NCBI GenBank assembly: GCA_021771755.1
Contig: JAETOL010000006.1
Location: 1 to 64,000 of the forward strand
DNA length: 64,000 bases
Source: Lachnospiraceae bacterium
Lineage (GTDB): Bacteria > Bacillota > Clostridia > Lachnospirales > Lachnospiraceae
Direction of reading: 5' to 3'
Shown here: positions 18,313 through 26,842 of the stretch, one piece after another
How positions within the stretch are numbered: the first letter of the stretch is position 1
Layout: the number at the start of each line of letters is the position of its first letter
Position numbers and translations under genes: made by a program
Notes under the pieces: model-generated
Databases searched by the model: none
Told to the model about the DNA's origin: nothing
Seen by the model: only the letters and a program-made list of their open reading frames with translations

Positions 18313-18345
18313 ATTATAAGGGAGAGTCTCTAAAATATCTGTCAA
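18313..18345 (-). promoter_or_regulatory. spoIIE promoter, Spo0A-type with 21-bp spacer
   Basis: Perfect TTGACA (18340-18345) and TATAAT (18313-18318) boxes separated by 21 bp on the minus strand, about 37 bp before the spoIIE start. The B. subtilis spoIIE promoter is known for the same 21-bp spacing and needs Spo0A~P. A 0A-box-like TGTCAAA overlaps the -35 on the opposite strand. Confidence 0.7.
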
Positions 18346-18387
18346 ACTCAGACGATTCTGTTAAAAAACTTTTCTCCAAAAAGTGAG

Positions 18388-18702
18388 TTATTTTTCTTCT
18401 TCAAATACGATCTCATTATCTTTTACAAGGCCAAGCCGGTCTCTGGCAACTTCTGCCGCATACTCATCTGTCTGCATATATTCTTTGCGATTATCAATTT
18501 CTTCTGTCCGTTCTTTTTCGTCCTGAATCTGCTGTTCCAGTTCTGCAGCCTGAGCGTCGTAATAGGCAATCCTGTTCCGCAGATTCTGGCTCTGCATAGC
18601 CAGACCTGCTAAAAGCATAAGGACAACCATAGAAATCACAGCCATACCAATATAATTATTTGCTATTCTTTTTTTGTTTTTTCTTTTTTTTGATTTTTTC
18701 AA
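18388..18702 (-). CDS. divIC: Septum formation initiator DivIC/FtsB-like, 104 aa
   Basis: A small bitopic division protein: a very basic N-terminus, one membrane helix at about residues 18-37, then a coiled coil (about 40-75) and the C-terminal motif A-R-D-R-L-G-L-V-K-D-N-E-I-V-F typical of the DivIC/FtsB family. It forms part of the DivIB-FtsL-DivIC complex at the septum. The start is a TTG with GAGGATCC upstream. The frame overlaps the end of yabQ by 47 nt, which is long. Gene order yabP-yabQ-divIC-spoIIE is as in Bacillus, except that yabR is missing. Confidence 0.85.
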   Translation of the reverse strand: MKKSKKRKNKKRIANNYIGMAVISMVVLMLLAGLAMQSQNLRNRIAYYDAQAAELEQQIQDEKERTEEIDNRKEYMQTDEYAAEVARDRLGLVKDNEIVFEEEK

Positions 18703-19138
18703 ATTGACGGATCCTCTTCTTTTTCAAAAAACACTTTTTTTGCACATTCTTGTGCTTATGTAATAAAATATTACATCTTCTAATAAGAAATAGCAACCTC
18801 TTTATAGAACTTTTTACAAAATTCACAGGCATTCCGCAAATAAATTGGATCCCCCTGCGAAACAAAGGACCTGCGGTAAGACTGCATATCCATGCGCCTA
18901 AAATATTTCCTAAAAACAGAAAACTTCTTAAAATTCCCTGATTTGTCCTGTAAATAACTATAAAAATAAAAATCCCTGCTGCTGTCCAGTAGATCATATC
19001 CTCTACTGACACCGCAGTACGGGAATGAGGAATGACATTTCTCAAAGCAGCCAAAAACTCATAGCACAGACAAAGTACCGCCCCAATTCCTGCTGATTGG
19101 AGGAACAGGAGCATCTCGTATTCCATATAGCCGCTCAT
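18656..19138 (-). CDS. yabQ: Spore cortex protein YabQ, 160 aa
   Basis: YabQ is a membrane protein of the mother cell needed for spore cortex formation in Bacillus. The sequence begins with a helix L-F-L-Q-S-A-G-I-G-A-V-L-C-L-C-Y-E, then R-N-V-I-P-H-S and further membrane segments up to about residue 105, matching the family. The tail from residue 120 on is extremely lysine-rich and is the part that overlaps divIC. It lies 3 bp after yabP. Confidence 0.85.
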   Translation of the reverse strand: MSGYMEYEMLLFLQSAGIGAVLCLCYEFLAALRNVIPHSRTAVSVEDMIYWTAAGIFIFIVIYRTNQGILRSFLFLGNILGAWICSLTAGPLFRRGIQFICGMPVNFVKSSIKRLLFLIRRCNILLHKHKNVQKKCFLKKKRIRQFEKIKKKKKQKKNSK

Positions 19139-19141
19139 AAT

Positions 19142-19423
19142 CTACCGGAACATCCGCTTAAGCAGAGATTCTTCTTTATTTTCTGTATTTTTTGACAGGT
19201 ATGTAATACCGTTTACCTTGCCCTGGATATCCGCTTCTCCTTTTTCCAGGTTCAGACGCTTCACATGAAGCCCCTCTCCTTTTATAGCCATTTTTCCAGC
19301 CTCTGTAGCAAGAAGTATCTCACTTTCATTAAAAGACTGGATATCCCGGACACCGGTTACTGTACCTTCCTGACGATTTTTCAGAGTCAGACTATGAGGC
19401 TGTGACGTTTTTTTCTCTTCCAA
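19142..19423 (-). CDS. yabP: Sporulation protein YabP, 93 aa
   Basis: A small beta-rich protein of the YabP/YqfC family: P-H-S-L-T-L-x-N-R-x-x-G-T-V-T-G-V-x-D-x-x-S-F-N, followed by L-H-V-K-R-L-N-L-E-K-G-E-A-D-I-x-G-K-V. In Bacillus YabP is made in the mother cell under sigma E and is needed for the cortex. The gene is directly before yabQ and 69 bp after rqcP. Confidence 0.9.
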   Translation of the reverse strand: MEEKKTSQPHSLTLKNRQEGTVTGVRDIQSFNESEILLATEAGKMAIKGEGLHVKRLNLEKGEADIQGKVNGITYLSKNTENKEESLLKRMFR

Positions 19424-19492
19424 AAAATCCGCCTCCTATCATATCTTTCCCTAAACAATCTATGAAAAAGTTACTGTAAATAGACTTCTCTT

Positions 19493-19732
19493 TTACAGAT
19501 AGCGGAACATATTTTCCGCCTCTTCCTTTCGAACAGTTTCCTTTACATCCAGTACTTCCACTTTTACACTCTTGCCTCCAAACTGGATTTCAATGACGTC
19601 TCCAGCCTTTACTGAAGCAGATGCTCTGGCAGGCTTTTCGTTCAAAAGGACTCTTCCCGCATCACAGGCTTCATTTGCCACAGTTCTTCTCTTAATGAGA
19701 CGGGATACCTTTAAATATTTGTCTAAACGCAT
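19493..19732 (-). CDS. rqcP: S4-domain ribosome quality-control factor RqcP
   Basis: A 79-aa S4 RNA-binding domain protein (M-R-L-D-K-Y-L-K-V-S-R-L-I-K-R-R, then G-R-V-L-L-N-x-K-P-A). This is the Hsp15/RqcP (YabO) family. In B. subtilis RqcP helps RqcH add alanine tails to stalled peptides on 50S subunits. It lies between hup and yabP as in other Firmicutes. The leader carries a structured module shared with the thrS leader. Confidence 0.9.
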   Translation of the reverse strand: MRLDKYLKVSRLIKRRTVANEACDAGRVLLNEKPARASASVKAGDVIEIQFGGKSVKVEVLDVKETVRKEEAENMFRYL

Positions 19733-19744
19733 AGTTACCTCCGA

Positions 19745-19838
19745 TTAAAATAAAGCGTACATGTCCGCTTCGAACGCCCTCCATCCTTGAGGGACTCACT
19801 CCATCAGAAAAGCTCGTACAGAATGTACCGCTTTCCTG
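19745..19838 (-). repeat. Intergenic structured module, copy A (before rqcP)
   Basis: Two blocks here recur at 41277-41461. The first is a hairpin GGAAAG-xx-GTACATTxTGTAC-x-CTTTxC. The second is a segment reading CTCAAG...GAGGG...GTTCGAxGCGGAC...CGCTTT. In this copy the two blocks are adjacent. The second ends in an imperfect GCGGAC/GTACGC hairpin plus TTTATTTT about 20 bases before the rqcP start. No coding frame. Confidence 0.6.
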
Positions 19839-19841
19839 GTG

Positions 19842-19872
19842 AAAAAAATAAGAGGGAACAACGTTGTCCCCC
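19842..19872 (-). terminator. hup terminator
   Basis: Minus strand: a 9-bp stem GGGGACAAC / GTTGTTCCC (one G-U) followed by TCTTATTTTTTT, 13 bases after the hup stop. Confidence 0.8.
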
Positions 19873-19884
19873 CTTGCACTCTTA

Positions 19885-20163
19885 TTATTTATCGTTTACA
19901 AGATCCTTTAAAGCCTTACCTGCTTTGAATTTCGGTGCTTTGGAAGCTTCGATTTTCATGGTTTCACCAGTATGAGGATTTCTTCCCTCTCTTGCAGCTC
20001 TCTCGCTTACTTCAAAAGTACCAAATCCAACCAGCTGGATCTTACCGCCTTTTTTGAGCTCAGATGCTACAACATCGGTGAAAGATTTCAGAACTGCTTC
20101 TACATCTTTCCTGGAAAGATTTGTCTCTTTCGCCATTGCTGCTACTAATTCTGTTTTATTCAT
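19885..20163 (-). CDS. hup: HU-type DNA-binding protein
   Basis: A 92-aa nucleoid protein of the HU/IHF family: M-N-K-T-E-L-V-A-A-M-A, the core G-F-G-T-F-E-V-x-x-R-A-A-R-x-G-R-N-P-x-T-G, and the basic C-terminus. HU bends DNA without sequence specificity. It has its own strong promoter and terminator, so it is likely expressed far above its neighbours. Confidence 0.96.
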   Translation of the reverse strand: MNKTELVAAMAKETNLSRKDVEAVLKSFTDVVASELKKGGKIQLVGFGTFEVSERAAREGRNPHTGETMKIEASKAPKFKAGKALKDLVNDK

Positions 20164-20238
20164 GGTGTTTCCTCCTATAAAATGCTCTCTTTCTTTATTA
20201 TCGCGTCATGCTTCCTGTCGATCACACGCTATCTTCTA

Positions 20239-20267
20239 TTTATATACCTTTTCCTATGGATTGTCAA
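20239..20267 (-). promoter_or_regulatory. hup promoter
   Basis: TTGACA, 17 bp, TATAAA on the minus strand about 75 bp before hup; a near-consensus housekeeping promoter. Confidence 0.7.
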
Positions 20268-20304
20268 GGTTTTTTATGTTAAAAACCTCGTACTGACGCC
20301 ATGT

Positions 20305-20691
20305 TCAGCGTGTTTTCGATCTCTGTTCTTTTTCCCTTTTTTTCAGTTCATCCCAGGAAAGCTTTACCGCTTCTTCATCCTCCGGCGCAAAAATCTTCGG
20401 ATGACGAAACTGCATTTTTGAGGATATTCCCGAAATCACATCTTCAATCGTAAAAAGACCCTCCTCCTGGGCGATCACACTGTGAAGTGCCACCTGAAAC
20501 AGCACATCACCAAGCTCTTCGCACAGGTTCTCACTGTCATTTTCCCTGCCCAGACGGTCTATTCCCTCCAGAAGCTCATTCGTTTCGTTAACCAGATAAG
20601 GTTTCAGACTTTCATGCGTCTGTACCTTATCCCAGGGGCAGTTCTTACGAACTGCCCTGACTACTTCCATAAATTCATCAAATACTTCCAT
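20305..20691 (-). CDS. mazG: MazG-family nucleotide pyrophosphohydrolase, single domain, 128 aa
   Basis: MazG proteins hydrolyse (d)NTPs to monophosphates and pyrophosphate. The motif set is clear: C-P-W-D-K-x-Q-T-H-E-S-L, then N-E-T-N-E-L-L-E-G-I and E-E-L-G-D-V-L-F-Q-V, with the acids that bind Mg2+. E. coli MazG has two such domains (263 aa) and Bacillus YabN adds a methylase domain; this one has a single MazG domain. The order mazG-hup-rqcP-yabP matches the Bacillus yabN region. Confidence 0.9.
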   Translation of the reverse strand: MEVFDEFMEVVRAVRKNCPWDKVQTHESLKPYLVNETNELLEGIDRLGRENDSENLCEELGDVLFQVALHSVIAQEEGLFTIEDVISGISSKMQFRHPKIFAPEDEEAVKLSWDELKKREKEQRSKTR

Positions 20692-20703
20692 ATTTCACCA
20701 TTA

Positions 20704-22437
20704 TCACATCATCGCATTTACCATGGCAAGAACTGCCTCACCCATAACTGCTGACTTCTGGTCTGCATCTTCAAGAGATGTTCCTTTTACACCATAATAG
20801 AATTTTACTTTCGGTTCCGTACCGGAAGGACGTACGCATACCCATGCATCATCTGTCAAATCATAATACAGAACATTGGAGTTTGGAAGTCCGGTCGGTT
20901 TTACTTCTCCAGTTGCCAGATCGGTAATTGTGTCTTTCTTGTAATCTCTTGCAGACACTACTTTATGTCCGGCAAATTCTGCCGGAGGATTCTGACGGAG
21001 AGTATCCATGATCTCCTGAATCTTCTGAAGTCCCTCAATTCCTTTCAGAGTAACAGATTTGATATCATCTTTATAGTAACCATACTGCTCGTACATTTCA
21101 ATCATAGCATCCCACAGAGTCTTACCCTGAGTCTTATAATATGCCGCTGCCTCGCAAAGTGCCATAGTTGCCACAATAGCATCTTTATCTCTTGCATATG
21201 TACCGATCAGACAGCCATAGCTTTCCTCGAATCCAAAGAGATAGGTTCCTTTACCGCTGTTTTCAAATCCAAGGATCTGCTGTCCGATAAATTTGAAACC
21301 GGTAAGAACTTCAATAAGATTTACCCCATATCCTTTTGCAATAGCATCTGCCAGATTGCTGGTAACGATCGTCTTAATGAGAGCGCCGTCCTCCGGAAGA
21401 CTTCCGTTTACAGCCTTGCGCTGTCCGATCTCATAATTTGCAAGAAGACATCCTGACATATTTCCGGTAAGGTCATGGTATTCTCCATTCTTATCTTTCA
21501 CACGTACACCAAGACGGTCTGCATCCGGGTCTGTAGCAAGCACAAGGTCTGCATCAACTTCTTTTGCAAGCTTTAAGCCCAGTTCGAATGCTTCTGCAGC
21601 TTCCGGATTCGGATAGCTGACTGTCGGGAAATCTCCATCTGGAAGCTCCTGCTCCTTAACAACGTATACGTTCTCAAATCCCAGTTCTTTCAGGATTCTT
21701 CTTGCAGGAATATTTCCGGTTCCATGAAGAGGTGAATAAACGATCTTCAGATTTTTCCCTTCTGCCTCGATGGCATCGTGGTGAATAACCTGTTTTTTCA
21801 GTTCTTCCATGTAAGCATCATCGATCTTCTGGCCGATCACTTCATAGAGACCGGCTTTTTCTGCCTCAGCCTTGTCCATGGTCTTCACTGTATTCCAGTC
21901 AGAAATGGCCTTAACCTCTCCCATGATACCACTGTCATGAGGCGGAGTGATCTGAGCGCCGTCTTCCCAGTAAACTTTGTAACCATTATATTCTGGAGGA
22001 TTGTGGCTGGCTGTTACATTAATACCTGCAATACAGCCAAGGTGACGCACTGCAAAAGACAGTTCCGGTGTAGGTCTTAAGGATTCAAAGATATATGCCT
22101 TGATTCCATTTGCTGCAAGGCAGAGAGCTGCCTCCTGTGCAAACTCCGGAGACATATGACGGGAATCGTATGCGATTGCCACACCCTGGGATTTTTTGTC
22201 TACTTTTGCAATATAGTTCGCAAGTCCCTGTGTTGCTCTTCTTACTACATAAATGTTCATACGGTTAGTTCCTGCGCCGATGATTCCGCGCAGACCAGCT
22301 GTACCGAACTCCAGATCCATGTAGAAACGTTCTTTTATTTCATTTTCTTCTTCCGCGATGTTTTTCAGTTCTTCCTTAGTTGCTTCATCAAAGTATGGGT
22401 TTGCAAGCCACTGCTCATATACTTCTCTGTAATCCAT
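20704..22437 (-). CDS. pgcA: Phosphoglucomutase/phosphomannomutase, 577 aa
   Basis: Alpha-D-phosphohexomutase interconverting sugar 1- and 6-phosphates, feeding glycogen, UDP-glucose and envelope sugars. The phosphoserine loop T-A-S-H-N-P is near residue 143 (V-T-A-S-H-N-P-P-E-Y-N-G-Y-K), the Mg2+ loop D-P-D-A-D-R-L-G near 310, the sugar loop G-F-E-E-S-Y-G near 406, and the phosphate-binding R-P-S-G-T-E-P near 540. Length is that of PgcA-type enzymes. It lies 12 bp upstream of mazG and may be cotranscribed with it. Confidence 0.94.
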   Translation of the reverse strand: MDYREVYEQWLANPYFDEATKEELKNIAEEENEIKERFYMDLEFGTAGLRGIIGAGTNRMNIYVVRRATQGLANYIAKVDKKSQGVAIAYDSRHMSPEFAQEAALCLAANGIKAYIFESLRPTPELSFAVRHLGCIAGINVTASHNPPEYNGYKVYWEDGAQITPPHDSGIMGEVKAISDWNTVKTMDKAEAEKAGLYEVIGQKIDDAYMEELKKQVIHHDAIEAEGKNLKIVYSPLHGTGNIPARRILKELGFENVYVVKEQELPDGDFPTVSYPNPEAAEAFELGLKLAKEVDADLVLATDPDADRLGVRVKDKNGEYHDLTGNMSGCLLANYEIGQRKAVNGSLPEDGALIKTIVTSNLADAIAKGYGVNLIEVLTGFKFIGQQILGFENSGKGTYLFGFEESYGCLIGTYARDKDAIVATMALCEAAAYYKTQGKTLWDAMIEMYEQYGYYKDDIKSVTLKGIEGLQKIQEIMDTLRQNPPAEFAGHKVVSARDYKKDTITDLATGEVKPTGLPNSNVLYYDLTDDAWVCVRPSGTEPKVKFYYGVKGTSLEDADQKSAVMGEAVLAMVNAMM

Positions 22438-22542
22438 ACCGCTATACCTCCCTATGTGTCTTGTTTTTTTATCCGTTTTACGGACGATTTGTACTTCTAA
22501 TTATACACCTGTTTTCCGAAAAAGGGAAGTATGAACCGTCTT

Positions 22543-23514
22543 TTATCTGAAGCATTCTTTACAAAAACAGTCCCATCTTTCCTTTTGCCGGATAAGATTC
22601 TGCAGCTTTTCTGTGTTTTTTTCTGATATCCAGGCTTTATTGTGTGTATAATAATAATTTGACAGCTTCCAGAATTTATCCGGATAGGAAAAACGTATTC
22701 TTAAATTCTCCTTTTCTTCTGCCGAAACAGCTTTCACGCTGCTGTAAGCTCTTAACATATCTCCTGCAAGACCTGGATTCCAGTTGTATTTTTCCAGGAT
22801 TTTTCTCATAAAACGATAAAGATCTCCCATCTGTATCCCATAACACCAATGCGAAAAACCTGTCACTGCAGTTCCTTTTTTCAGTATCCTTACATTATGC
22901 TGATTGTACTCCCCATGACAGATCGTCCCTTTTTCTGCTGCTTCCTTACGCAGTTTCTGATAAGAAGACGCTTCCAGCATCTGTTCTGCCTGTTCTGCTC
23001 TTTCCAGAAACCATTCCACCACTTTCAGATATTCTTTTTCAAAAGTACAGGAAGGTCCTTTTTTTCGGATAAACTTTCGGATTTTGCGAAGTTCCTGGTT
23101 ATGACGACAGTACTGATCCGCCAGATCTGTTTCCAAGTATTCCGTCTCCGGCGGCAGCAGCATCTCTTTGTGGATAAAAGCCAGAGTGCGGACTGCCGAC
23201 AAAATATCCTCTCTTAATCCCGGATCGCATTCTCGTCCCTCAAACCACTGCTGAAGAGTATATGGAATCCCATCTCTGTCACAGGAGATCAATTCTCCTT
23301 CCTTATTTGGAATGTACACATCTACCAGACACCCGGCATTTTGAAGCTTTTGCAAAAGTTCCTGCTGTTTTCCCAGCTTTTTCTCCGAACCTTTCCATTC
23401 ACGTATGATAAAAGGTCCTCTGTCTGTCTGGCAAAGAAGCGCCCCTCTTGTACGGGCTGTTGTTCTGACTGTCAGCGGATACTGAGTCAGGGTACTGAGT
23501 CCATAATCATACAA
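22543..23514 (-). CDS. CotS-family spore coat kinase-like protein, 323 aa
   Basis: The sequence has the fold of aminoglycoside-phosphotransferase-like CotS proteins: an N-terminal beta lobe (R-G-A-L-L-C, P-F-I-I-R-E-W), a catalytic-loop-like C-H-G-E-Y-N-Q-H-N near residue 215, and the tail pattern Y-P-x-K-F-W-K-L-x-N-Y-Y-Y. CotS proteins sit in the spore coat; enzyme activity is not proven. In the catalytic loop the usual H-G-D is H-G-E, and the later D-F-G-like site reads G-F-S-H-W, so it may be a pseudokinase. The start is set at a TTG (23514), because GAGGGGG lies 8 bases upstream; longer frames run into a terminator. Confidence 0.75.
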   Translation of the reverse strand: MYDYGLSTLTQYPLTVRTTARTRGALLCQTDRGPFIIREWKGSEKKLGKQQELLQKLQNAGCLVDVYIPNKEGELISCDRDGIPYTLQQWFEGRECDPGLREDILSAVRTLAFIHKEMLLPPETEYLETDLADQYCRHNQELRKIRKFIRKKGPSCTFEKEYLKVVEWFLERAEQAEQMLEASSYQKLRKEAAEKGTICHGEYNQHNVRILKKGTAVTGFSHWCYGIQMGDLYRFMRKILEKYNWNPGLAGDMLRAYSSVKAVSAEEKENLRIRFSYPDKFWKLSNYYYTHNKAWISEKNTEKLQNLIRQKERWDCFCKECFR

Positions 23515-23593
23515 ATCGGTTTCCCCCTCTTTTTTTGTACCTTCTATCTTATGTAAATAAGCCATGAAATTATGAGAACTGTCTGCTCTTTGT

Positions 23594-23629
23594 AAAAAAA
23601 GAACCTGTAAGGACAAATCCCACAGATTC
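23594..23629 (-). terminator. Terminator after cca
   Basis: Minus strand: GAATCTGT / ACAGGTTC (one G-U) followed by seven T, 14 bases after the cca stop. It separates the housekeeping proS-cca unit from the cotS-like gene. Confidence 0.7.
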
Positions 23630-23642
23630 TTTCTTTTCTTCT

Positions 23643-24989
23643 TTATACTCCGGTCTGACTTTCCAGATTTTTTTTCAGCAGTTCCATCAGTCTTTCCTTG
23701 GTGTTCTCTTCTGGATATTCCAGAACATGCTCCAGCATACCGTCCAGAATATCCCCAAGTTCCGGTCCGGGTCTGCATCCGGCTGCGATCAGATCCCTTC
23801 CTGTAACCGCAAGTGTTTTCAGAGAGACGCATTGTTTTTTTTCCATGATCTCTTCATAGCATTTTTTTACGCCTCGAATTCTTTCTTCTTTTTCCTGACG
23901 CCGGTAAGTACTCTGAGCCATCATATCCGCCATCTGCACTTCAAGATAAAGAGGAAAAATATCCTCTCCAATCTTATTTACTGCCCGACGCACTGCCGCC
24001 ATTTCCGGAAGCGGTCTGGCATCATGCCATTTTACCAAACGGCACACCTTATTCAGAGTGTCATTATCAAATTTCAGGCGGCGAAGAATGGTTTTTGCCA
24101 TCTGCTCGCTCTTTTGTCCATGCATTTTAAAATGATCTCTGCCGGCCTCATCCGTCTTTTTCACCACAGGTTTCCCCATATCATGAAGAAGCATCGTCAG
24201 ACGCAGTACTTTATCTGCCCGGATATTCAAAAGACTGTGCAGTGTATGCTCCCCTACATTGTAACAGTGATGGGAAGTATTCTGCTCCGTCTTCATGCAG
24301 GCATCAAATTCCGGAAGAAATTCCTTGGTAATTCCGGTTTCATAAGCGGTACGAAGATAATCCGGATGAGGTGAAACCAGAAGCTTCACCAATTCCACCT
24401 GAATTCTCTCTGCGCTGACATTTTTCAGATTAGGGGCAAGAGAACGTATTCCTTCCCGGGTATTTTCCTCAATCGTAAATCCCAACTGTGCAGAAAACCG
24501 CACTGCCCGAAGAATCCGCAGCGCGTCTTCCTGAAAGCGTTCCATCGGATTTCCTACACAGCGGATCACCTGATTTTCCATATCCTCCAGTCCATGAAAC
24601 AGATCTACCAAACCACGGTCCGGATGATAGGCCATGGCATTAATAGTAAAATCACGACGCTTCAGATCCTCTTCCAGGCTGGAAGTAAACATTACCTCCT
24701 TCGGATGCCGTCCATCTTCGTAATCGCCATCCACCCGGTAGGTCGTCACTTCAAATCCTTCTTTATCCATAAGAACGGTAACTGTTCCATGCTGCAGTCC
24801 GGTATCCACTGTTTTCCGGAACAATCCCTTTACCTGCTCCGGAGAAGCTGATGTGGTGATATCCCAGTCATCTGGTCTTCGGCCCAGGATCGAATCTCTG
24901 ACACAACCGCCTACCACATAAGCCTCATATCCATTTTCTTCCAATATGCGCAGTATTTTTTCTGCGCTGGAAGGTATTGCAAGCTTCAT
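23643..24989 (-). CDS. cca: CCA-adding tRNA nucleotidyltransferase with HD domain, 448 aa
   Basis: Adds or repairs the 3' CCA of tRNA. The N-terminal nucleotidyltransferase motif G-G-C-V-R-D-S, with catalytic D-D-W-D-I-T near residues 39-45, is followed by R-R-D-F-T-I-N-A-M-A and the E-D-A-L-R-I-L-R-A-V-R-F region. A C-terminal HD domain (L-L-H-D-M-G-K) is present. The start at 24989 is set because it follows the proS stop by one base and GGGGAAGAG lies upstream; a longer frame overlaps proS and is not supported. Confidence 0.93.
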   Translation of the reverse strand: MKLAIPSSAEKILRILEENGYEAYVVGGCVRDSILGRRPDDWDITTSASPEQVKGLFRKTVDTGLQHGTVTVLMDKEGFEVTTYRVDGDYEDGRHPKEVMFTSSLEEDLKRRDFTINAMAYHPDRGLVDLFHGLEDMENQVIRCVGNPMERFQEDALRILRAVRFSAQLGFTIEENTREGIRSLAPNLKNVSAERIQVELVKLLVSPHPDYLRTAYETGITKEFLPEFDACMKTEQNTSHHCYNVGEHTLHSLLNIRADKVLRLTMLLHDMGKPVVKKTDEAGRDHFKMHGQKSEQMAKTILRRLKFDNDTLNKVCRLVKWHDARPLPEMAAVRRAVNKIGEDIFPLYLEVQMADMMAQSTYRRQEKEERIRGVKKCYEEIMEKKQCVSLKTLAVTGRDLIAAGCRPGPELGDILDGMLEHVLEYPEENTKERLMELLKKNLESQTGV

Positions 24990-24990
24990 A

Positions 24991-26430
24991 TTAATATGCT
25001 CTTCCCCAATATACCATTTTCTTGGCCGGTTTGCCGCAGCATACACAGACATCGCTTAAGTGCTCCTGCTCAAAAGGCATACATCTGGAGGTTGCCTGAA
25101 CATCCTCTTTGATCTTATCCTCACATGCCTGATCGCCGCACCACATTGCCTTTACAAAGCCAGGTTTTGTGTTAATGGTTTCTTTAAAGGTCTCATAATC
25201 TGTTGCCACATAAGTGTGAGCGTCACGGTGTGTACGAGCTCTTTCCAGCATATTCTTCTGCATGGTATCCAGGATTTCCTGTACCTTCGCTGCAAGCTCT
25301 TCAAAGGTTACTACATATTTTTCTCTTGTATCACGACGGCAGATCACGGCCTGTCCTTTTTCAATATCCTTTGGACCACATTCGATACGAACCGGGATTC
25401 CACGCATTTCCTGCTCGGAGAATTTGTATCCCGGGCTTCTGTCTGTATCGTCTACCTTCACACGGATTCCGGCTGCTTTCAGTGCTTCAAAAAGTTCATC
25501 TGCTTTTTCCAGAACCCCCTCTTTACGCTGCTGGATCGGAATCACAACCGCCTGTACCGGTGCAATTCTTGGCGGAAGTACAAGTCCGCTGTTATCGCCG
25601 TGTACCATGATGATCGCGCCGATCATACGAGTGGTCATACCCCAGGAAGTCTGATGTACATACTGAAGTTTATTTTCTTTATCTGTATACTGAATGCCAA
25701 AAGCCTTTGCAAAGCCGTCTCCAAAGTTGTGGCTGGTTCCGGACTGCAGCGCTTTTCCATCGTGCATCAGAGACTCGATAGTATAAGTTGCCTCTGCGCC
25801 TGCAAATTTCTCTTTGTCTGTTTTCTGTCCTTTTACAACCGGAATCGCAAGAACTTCCTCACAGAAGTCTGCATACACATTCAGCATCTGAATGGTTCTC
25901 TCCTCTGCCTCTTCTGCTGTAGCGTGGGCAGTGTGGCCTTCCTGCCACAAAAACTCTCTGGAACGAAGGAATGGACGTGTTGTTTTTTCCCAACGTACAA
26001 CAGAACACCACTGATTATATACCTTTGGCAGATCTCTGTGAGACTGGATCTCTTTCTGATAGAAATCACAGAACAGAGTCTCAGAAGTCGGGCGTACACA
26101 AAGTCGTTCCTGAAGAGGATCCAGGCCTCCGTGAGTTACCCAGGCAACCTCCGGTGCAAAACCTTCTACATGGTCTTTTTCTTTCTGAAGAAGAGATTCC
26201 GGGATAAACATCGGCATGTATACATTCTGTACCCCTGTCTCTTTAAATCTTCTGTCAAGCTCATTCTGGATATTTTCCCAGATGGCATAACCTGCCGGTT
26301 TGATAACCATGCAGCCTTTTACGCTTGTATAATCACAAAGCTCTGCTTTTTTTACTACGTCCGTATACCACTGTGCAAAGTCTTCCTCCATGGAAGTGAT
26401 GGCTTCTACTAATTTTTTCTCTTTTGCCAT
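24991..26430 (-). CDS. proS: Prolyl-tRNA synthetase, short archaeal/eukaryote-like type
   Basis: Class II synthetase charging tRNA(Pro). At 479 aa it lacks the bacterial editing insertion and belongs to the ProS type 3 group found in several clostridia. Motif 2 (R-P-T-S-E-T) is near residue 115, and [13 protein letters not shown] near 160. The C-terminal zinc-binding extension has cysteines and the terminal V-Y-W-G-R-A-Y. The second ATG (26430) is preferred because the first is too close to AAGGAG. Control is by a T-box leader upstream. cca follows by one base. Confidence 0.95.
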   Translation of the reverse strand: MAKEKKLVEAITSMEEDFAQWYTDVVKKAELCDYTSVKGCMVIKPAGYAIWENIQNELDRRFKETGVQNVYMPMFIPESLLQKEKDHVEGFAPEVAWVTHGGLDPLQERLCVRPTSETLFCDFYQKEIQSHRDLPKVYNQWCSVVRWEKTTRPFLRSREFLWQEGHTAHATAEEAEERTIQMLNVYADFCEEVLAIPVVKGQKTDKEKFAGAEATYTIESLMHDGKALQSGTSHNFGDGFAKAFGIQYTDKENKLQYVHQTSWGMTTRMIGAIIMVHGDNSGLVLPPRIAPVQAVVIPIQQRKEGVLEKADELFEALKAAGIRVKVDDTDRSPGYKFSEQEMRGIPVRIECGPKDIEKGQAVICRRDTREKYVVTFEELAAKVQEILDTMQKNMLERARTHRDAHTYVATDYETFKETINTKPGFVKAMWCGDQACEDKIKEDVQATSRCMPFEQEHLSDVCVCCGKPAKKMVYWGRAY

Positions 26431-26496
26431 GATCATTCTCCTTTTCTGTTTTTTCTGTTTCCGGGATCCGGGGAAATTATTTTTCTATACTAAAAA

Positions 26497-26800
26497 AGTC
26501 CCTCTGATCCCATATAAGGGACCGAAGGACTTCGGCGGTACCACCCTGATTAGCAGTACCTCCATAATCGTTCTGTACATCACAGCCCGAATATATACTG
26601 CTCTCTCTTTTTCTTTAACGCAGAAATACGCCGCACTTCAATTGTACGGGGCTCCGAGGCCGGTTCCATACTTCCCGCACAGGATTCTCACACCACCGCC
26701 CAGGCACATACCTGAAAGCTTCGGAATCCCTCTCTGAGATTGTTCCGCATGTACTATTCTCTTCACTGCCATTTCTTATCTGCCAGGCATGTGCCTGGAC
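26497..26800 (-). promoter_or_regulatory. T-box leader of proS
   Basis: The antiterminator T-box sequence GGGTGGTACCGC is on the minus strand at about 26535-26547, followed by a terminator stem GTCCCT / AGGGAC with a T-run (26497-26523). The AGTA element of stem I is at about 26750. A CCG triplet after GGAA (about 26664) is a candidate proline specifier. Uncharged tRNA(Pro) should stabilise the antiterminator and turn on proS. Confidence 0.88.
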
Positions 26801-26808
26801 TGAATTTC

Positions 26809-26837
26809 ATTGTATGCGAAAAAATCCCCACTGTCAA
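26809..26837 (-). promoter_or_regulatory. proS leader promoter
   Basis: TTGACA, 17 bp, TACAAT on the minus strand just upstream of the T-box leader. Confidence 0.7.
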
Positions 26838-26842
26838 GCCTT

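Noticed and set aside
16783..18345. A longer SpoIIE starting with TTG at 18345
   Set aside because: That TTG is part of the TTGACA promoter box. The ATG at 18276 has a strong ribosome site.
25060..26412. A 450-codon plus-strand frame opposite proS (similar long frames lie opposite thrS, purB and ftsH)
   Set aside because: All are mirror frames of strongly biased real genes, without family resemblance or ribosome sites.
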